From: Planococcus citri
Lineage: Eukaryota; Arthropoda; Insecta; Hemiptera; Pseudococcidae
Assembly: GCF_950023065.1 (NCBI RefSeq)
Contig: NC_088679.1
Location: forward strand, 3,038,001 to 3,102,000
Direction of reading: 5' to 3'
Length of the DNA stretch: 64,000 bases
Shown: piece after piece, positions 59,001 through 64,000 of the stretch
Layout: the number at the start of each line of letters is the position of its first letter
Numbering within the stretch: position 1 is the stretch's first letter
Program-made: the position numbers and the translations under genes
The notes under the pieces: generated by a model
Database searches by the model: none
Told to the model about the DNA's origin: nothing
What the model saw: only the letters and a program-made list of their open reading frames with translations

Positions 59001-62000
59001 AAAAAAGTGAAAACCGTAAAAAGTTATGTAAAAACATAAAAATTGATGAAAAATACCAAAAAATAGTGAAATTTCAATAAGATTTGGCAAAAAATAACAC
59101 GAAAAAGGGTAAAAACCTTGAAGAAGTGCATAAAAATACGAAAAAAAAACTATTAAAATTGATAAAAATTATAAAAACTTGAAGATATTTTGAAAAAAAT
59201 TAAGTAAATTGTAATAAAAACCGCATAAAACATTATTAAAATTTCATTAAAATAAAAATAAGACATTAAAAGCACATGGTGATCAAGAAAAAAGTTTAAA
59301 TTTCAATAAAATTTGACAAAATTAGCGAGAATTGTATGAAACATTGTTGAAAGCTCTCTTGAATACGAGTAAAAGCATTAAAAACATTGATAATCACCAA
59401 AAATTCAATGAAATGTAGCAAAAAATTGTAAAAAAAAAGGTGTTGCAAATTGTAAAATGACATAATAATACTTGAAAAAAAAACATAAAATTGTGTAAAA
59501 TTACCAAAAATAGAAGAAATTTGACAAAATTAGGCAACATGTTCGGAAAATCGAATAAAACATTGTTAAACAGATAGTGGCGAATTTTATGCTTTCTTAA
59601 TTTTTTTTTTTTTTTTACAACTGAGAAGAGTTTCGAAAATTCCATTCCAAGTTTTTCATCACAATTAATCAATTGAAGTTGAATTTCCCACCTTCAGTTC
59701 AAATATTTTTCAAAAAAATAGATTGTTCTTGCAAGACTCATGTTTTTTGTTTTTTTGTTTTTTTTAAATCAGTAATCTGAGATGAAAAAATTGAAACTGT
59801 CTGCACGATTACTAGTCTGTTACATTCTCTGAACAAAGAAAAACTCAAAAAATCTTGCAAGAGAGGAGCGTTTGTTTGGGCCGAGCAAAAGTTGATCTTT
59901 GGATTTTTTCAAATTATCTATCACTGTACACTAAGAACAATTCTCATTCAGCTTTAGAAACTTTCTATACTCTTAAGATTTTTTTCCCAAGAATCCACTC
60001 CTCCGGGACAACTTTTTTCTTAAAGGGGACATCCTAAGGAAAATTTTAAAGCAAACTTGCCCAAAAAAAAGTTGGCCTTACTTACAAAATGGCGGTCATT
60101 TTGATTGACAGGTCAGCCGAAATTGCAGATTTTGCGTTTCAACATAGGACTTGCACGAAATTTTTCAAACTTCACAAAGGTAGATCGAAAGATCATGCAA
60201 AAATTTATCACCTGTCAAAATTTCAAGTGCTAAAGTGCGTTTTTTGATTTTTGGTGAATTTTTGAAAATCAAATTTGGCCAAAAATGAGGGAAAAAATCA
60301 AAATTTTACCAAACTGACCAAGAAAGCTGAAATTTGGGATGTACCCTAAAATTGGAGTTGTAAAGCTAAAATTTATTCTAAAAACTAATTTCAATACGCT
60401 ACGAAGTCGACTGCAGGTGGATTTCAAGTCTTTTTGGAGCACCCAGTGATTTTGTGAAAATTACTGGAGCCTCCAGTAGATTTTTGAAACGTGAAATTTC
60501 CATAAAATTTCATCAAATGCAGATGGAAAGCTGAAATTTACTCTACACTCCAATTTTAACACCCTCTGACGACGACTTCAGGTGGGTTCAAGTCATTTTA
60601 GGGCCTCCAGAGACTTTTTTGAAAATTCCTAAAGCCTCCAGTAGATTTTTGAATCTTGAAATTTCCCCAAAATTACATCATACTGAGATGGCGAGTCGAA
60701 ATTCATTCTGCAAACTAATTTCAATACGCTACGAAGTTGACTGCTGGTGAATTTCAAGACGTTTTGGAGCCTCCAGCAACTTTTTGAAAGGTTGTATGAC
60801 GTTTTTTTGGAAAATTGAAATTTCCTAAAAGTAGCTGGAAGCTTCAAAACCATTTGAAACCACCACGTAGTCTGCGAAGTAAATTTCAGCTTGCCAACTC
60901 CATTTGATAAATTAATGTTGGGGAAATTTCAAGTTTCAAAAATCTACTGGAGGCTCCAGTAATTTTCAAAAAAGTCACTGGAGGCCCTAAAATGACTTGA
61001 ACCCACCTGAAGTCGTCTTCAGAGAGTATTAAAATTGGAGTGTAGAGTAAATTTCAGCTCTCCATCTCCATTTGATGAAATTTTGTAAAAATTTAAAGTT
61101 TCAAAAATCTGCTGGAGGCTTCAGGAATTTTCAAAAAGTCACTGGAGGTTCCAAAACGACTTGAAATTCACATGCAGTACTTCGTAGGTATTGAAATTAG
61201 TTTTTAGAATAGATTTCAGCTTTACAACTCCAATTTGATGGAATTTCGTGGGAATTTCGAGTTTCAAAAATCTGCTGGAGGCTCCAGAACTGCTCAAAAC
61301 GGGTTGAAACCGTTTCCAATTGATTTGGCGTGTCGAAAATAGGGTATATCCCAAATTTCAGCTTTCTTGGTCAGTTTGGTAAAATTTTGATTTTTTCCCT
61401 CATTTTTGGCCTAAATTGGATTTTTAAAAATTCACCAAAAATCGAAAAACGCACTTTAGCACTTGAAATTTTGACAGGTGATAAATTTTTGCATGATCTT
61501 TCGACCTATCTTTGTAAGGTTTGAAAAATGTCGTGCAAGTCCTATGTTGAAACGCCAAATCTGCGATTTTGGCTGACTTGTCAATCAAAATGACCGCCAA
61601 CTCTTATTGTCATATGCCGGACTATTAGGTTATTTTGTTTCTTAAATTTCTCGATAAAAACCAGGTGAGCAACTTCAGACCTTTTTTTAGGAGTATTTTG
61701 GGTACATTACACATTAAAAATTCCAAATTCGCCAACTTTCGAAAAAAAAGGTCTTTCGAGACATTGTTATCCAATCGTTATCTAGCGGTCCACTTACTGT
61801 AAAAGTTCAAATGTAATACAAAGATGGCGTCTAAAATAGAAATAATCCAGCATATGGATAACGTTGTGAGATCCGTTGATATCTTTTCTTCGCAGATGGT
61901 TCAATATAACAAGTTCCACTTGCGCTTGATGATAAAATCGTTTCTTATTTCTGAAAACCAATAATACATATAAATCAGAAGCGTTAATCGTTAAAAATGA

Positions 62001-62401
62001 CGAATCGGACATTAGTCACGAATCGCAGACACACAGATATCGCGAAACTTATTGAGATATCTGCGAAAATATACATATAAGTACACGCGTCAATGACACA
62101 AGTACTTCAAACTGCAGTAATCATCGCCACATCTGGCCACTACTACGAGTAAGTATATTATTTATAAGACGTATACCAACACCAACACGTTCAATAAAAT
62201 AATAATAAAATACATGAAAGATATCGATGTACTCGTAACCATAAATAACCAACACGAGCAAAAAAGAAAAACCAACCTTATAATTTTAATAGCGACGAAT
62301 ATACCATTTTTATGATCGAACGCTTTGACAACCTGACCAAAACTTCCTTTACCGAGGACATCCAATACCTCGTATCGATAGCAAAGGTGATCATTTATTA
62401 C
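56099..62401 (-). CDS. Dyrk2: Class II DYRK protein kinase, seven C-terminal exons (5' partial)
   Basis: Exons on the minus strand: 62277-62401, 61798-61950, 57057-57195, 56784-56955, 56561-56704, 56335-56464 and 56099-56237 (stop TAA 56099-56101). All junctions have AG acceptors and GT donors and keep one frame. Motifs in order: RYEVLDVLGKGSFGQVVKAFD (glycine loop), VAIKIIR (catalytic Lys), NVIHMLDYFYFRRHLCITFE, REKIIHCDLKP/ENILL (catalytic loop), IKVIDFGSSC (DFG), VYTYIQSRFYRSPE (the YxY activation loop of DYRKs), GAIDMWSFGCILAELYTG, PLFPGENEVEQLACIMEIIG and EWNPEKRLTADEALQHEWLR. YTYIQ and the VIDFGSSCYTYQ context point to class II (DYRK2/3/4) rather than DYRK1A. The tail after the domain is only about 25 residues. 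DYRKs autophosphorylate the second Tyr of YxY and then phosphorylate Ser/Thr targets. N-terminal exons lie outside the window. Which class II paralogue it is remains open. Confidence 0.93.
57600..59560. repeat. Degenerate A-rich tandem tract in DYRK intron
   Basis: Irregular units such as AATTACCAAAAAGTAATAAAAT, TTTCAGTAAAATTTGGCAAA and TTGCATGAAAAAGTG recur many times with a loose period of 60-100 bp. ORFs on the minus strand here (Phe/Leu/Ile-rich) reflect the composition only. Confidence 0.6.
59998..61624. repeat. Foldback repeat family, copy d (in DYRK intron)
   Basis: The left arm starts CTCCTCCGGGACAACTTTTT. The right arm ends CTTATTGTCATATGCCGGACTA at 61624 and lacks a short piece present in the other copies (the GGGCAAGTTTGCTTTAAAAT block). 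Internal subrepeats match copies a-c. Confidence 0.85.
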
Positions 62402-64000
62402 CTGAAACAAAAAACACCGCAAAATGAAAAATTAATATCGTTGGGATCGATATCGATACAGCTATAATACGAAATAAATCACCAATCCGAATATCTCGTT
62501 ATTTTCGACATATTTTCGCTTTTTATTCGGTTAATTTCGTGCCTTATAGGCGGCCAAAGCCACGAGCCTGAGCGCACAACTGCACGCATTTGGCACAATA
62601 TACGAGCATAATATCGAAAGTTGGATACTTAATTATGAGAAATATGTATTAATCGATAAAGCTGACAGTGATTTCGCGCCGTCGTCGCGTAATAAAATAC
62701 CATTACGAGCCAATAAATTATCATCTCTCGAACAACGACGATTGAATTTAATACCTACGTTACGAGTATAACGACATTCGATGATTTATAACATACTGAC
62801 CCAATTATTACGCGACAACCGAGAGACGAATGCGCGAAATTCAATGAATCATAAACTTATGTAAAAAATAAATGCTTCGTCTCGAGAGCGTATTGTACGA
62901 GTAGTTGTCATTTGCCAGCTGCCAAGTGCCACTGCCACTGCCACTTGCCAACCATCTATAGCGAAGAAAATCGCCATTCGAGAGGAGTATTTGTTGCATA
63001 GCTAAAGCTATAGTAATACATTTTTGCGAGGCTATTAGTACAGATGTGATTTTATTCTGGTGAATTCGATTGATGCGATGACACATTCTTAAATGCCTCG
63101 CAACAAGTACCTGTATGCTTGCTTACTGCGTTTCGGAAAAAACAAGAAAGAAAAAGCGAATGTTCATTACGCGTTTGTTGTGTTTGATTCGAGTTGATTT
63201 ATTAAATATAAATCAATGATCGAACGGATGATCGTCTTCCTTTTCCGTAAACGTGTCAACGATCGTAAACACGATATTGTTCTGTGTTACCCTACTACTG
63301 TCACTGTCTGTCAAGTCTCTGCAGTCTGCAGCATATTCCCATCGACGAGGTACGATACGTCGATTTTTGAATTGATCGAGTGGTTTGGGTTACTCGTGAA
63401 GAAAAAAACATTGACGAGAAAATGCGAGCTTTATTCGACACCTTTTGCTCTTTTTTTTAAATCAGAATGTTCAGTTTTACGTTAAAAAAATTTCCTGCCC
63501 TCTAAGTACAGTTTTTTTGATAAATTTTGTTCCAATTTTCGAATGAGAGAACGAAAAAATTTCAAAACTTGGTCAGTACACTACTTTTGATCCAACGAGT
63601 CAATCGGTGATAGTTTGGAGCTATTCTGGAGCCTCCAGCCGATTTTCGGCTTCTTCAGTTTTTAAATGGGAAGAGGGAGGGGTGGAGAGGGGGCTATAAT
63701 AAAATTCAGCGCATATAAACTCTAGTTTGTAGTCTTTGTGACCCCTCGATCGATTTAGACACCAACTTCAAAAATATATTTGTGCCAGTTCAAATTAAAA
63801 AATTTTTCAATTGTTTTCGAAAGAAAAAAAATTTTAAAAATAGCTGTTCTTGAGATTTTACGAAAATGGGAGAATCCAAAAATCATCAGGCAGCTCCAGA
63901 ACGAGTCGAAATCATCAACAATCGACTCGGCTGGTGAAAAATAAGGCATAGGTACAAACCAAATTTTGGGCTTTTTTTGTCCACTCATTCGAAAACCATG
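62402..64000. other. Probably upstream intron of the DYRK gene; no exon recognised
   Basis: The acceptor at 62402-62404 implies an upstream exon, but none of the DYRK homology-box sequence is visible to the window end. The stretch is AT-rich. At 63610-63650 a fragment with TTCTGGAGCCTCCAGCCGAT recalls the foldback families. Confidence 0.5.

Larger units (their letters stand above)
57196..61797 (-). other. Large intron of the DYRK gene (4.6 kb)
   Basis: Bounded by donor GTAAGT at 61797 and acceptor TTTTTTACAG ending at 57196. It contains the low-complexity tract 57600-59560 and foldback copy d. All other introns of the gene in this window are 79-326 bp. Confidence 0.85.

Overview
The window looks like nuclear DNA of an insect, most likely a hemipteran (mealybug, scale insect or aphid type). 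It is AT-rich with many short CG-containing motifs. It holds one spliced host kinase gene with insect-like short introns and one large repeat-filled intron, plus Ty3/gypsy, LINE and mariner elements of insect type. The species assignment is inference; the animal/insect assignment is well supported. Most of the 64 kb is repeat-derived or featureless; the only convincing host gene is on the minus strand at the right-hand end.

Region 1 (1 to about 9000, plus strand) is a 5'-truncated Ty3/gypsy-type LTR retrotransposon with unusual architecture. The layout is Gag capsid, a perfect -1 slippery heptamer, an SGNH/GDSL-hydrolase-like domain (apparently degenerate), aspartic protease, reverse transcriptase, a degenerate first RNase H, integrase core, a second and catalytically complete RNase H lodged between the integrase core and the integrase C-terminal GPY/F-like domain, and a long charged tail. 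After the frameshift everything is in one frame, broken only by a TGA just before the protease and a TAG just before RT. Downstream is a non-coding 3' region with a four-unit tandem repeat and a weak antisense exon series. This element is my best candidate for the undescribed system.

Region 2 (9 to 28.4 kb) has no gene I can support. It holds several long inverted repeats (foldback elements), a 76-bp minisatellite array (17.3 to 19.6 kb), a small palindromic MITE-like element and ordinary AT-rich DNA.

Region 3 (28.4 to 32.95 kb, plus) is a near-complete Jockey-type LINE: ORF1 with three zinc knuckles, ORF2 with endonuclease and RT overlapping by ATGA, and a 25-A tail. A 247-bp MITE with 30-bp TIRs and a TAAA target duplication interrupts the end of ORF2.

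Region 4 (33 to 49.5 kb) holds more foldback elements, a second copy of the minisatellite element and low-complexity DNA. At 49.55 kb there is a 217-bp TA-flanked MITE. At 50.4 to 53.2 kb (minus) a decayed RNase H-bearing LINE is split by a complete 1350-bp mariner element with an intact DD41D transposase.

Region 5 (55.86 to 62.4 kb, minus) holds seven exons of a class II DYRK kinase covering the whole catalytic domain to the stop codon and a polyadenylation signal. The N-terminal exons lie beyond the window. Its 4.6-kb intron contains one of the foldback elements.
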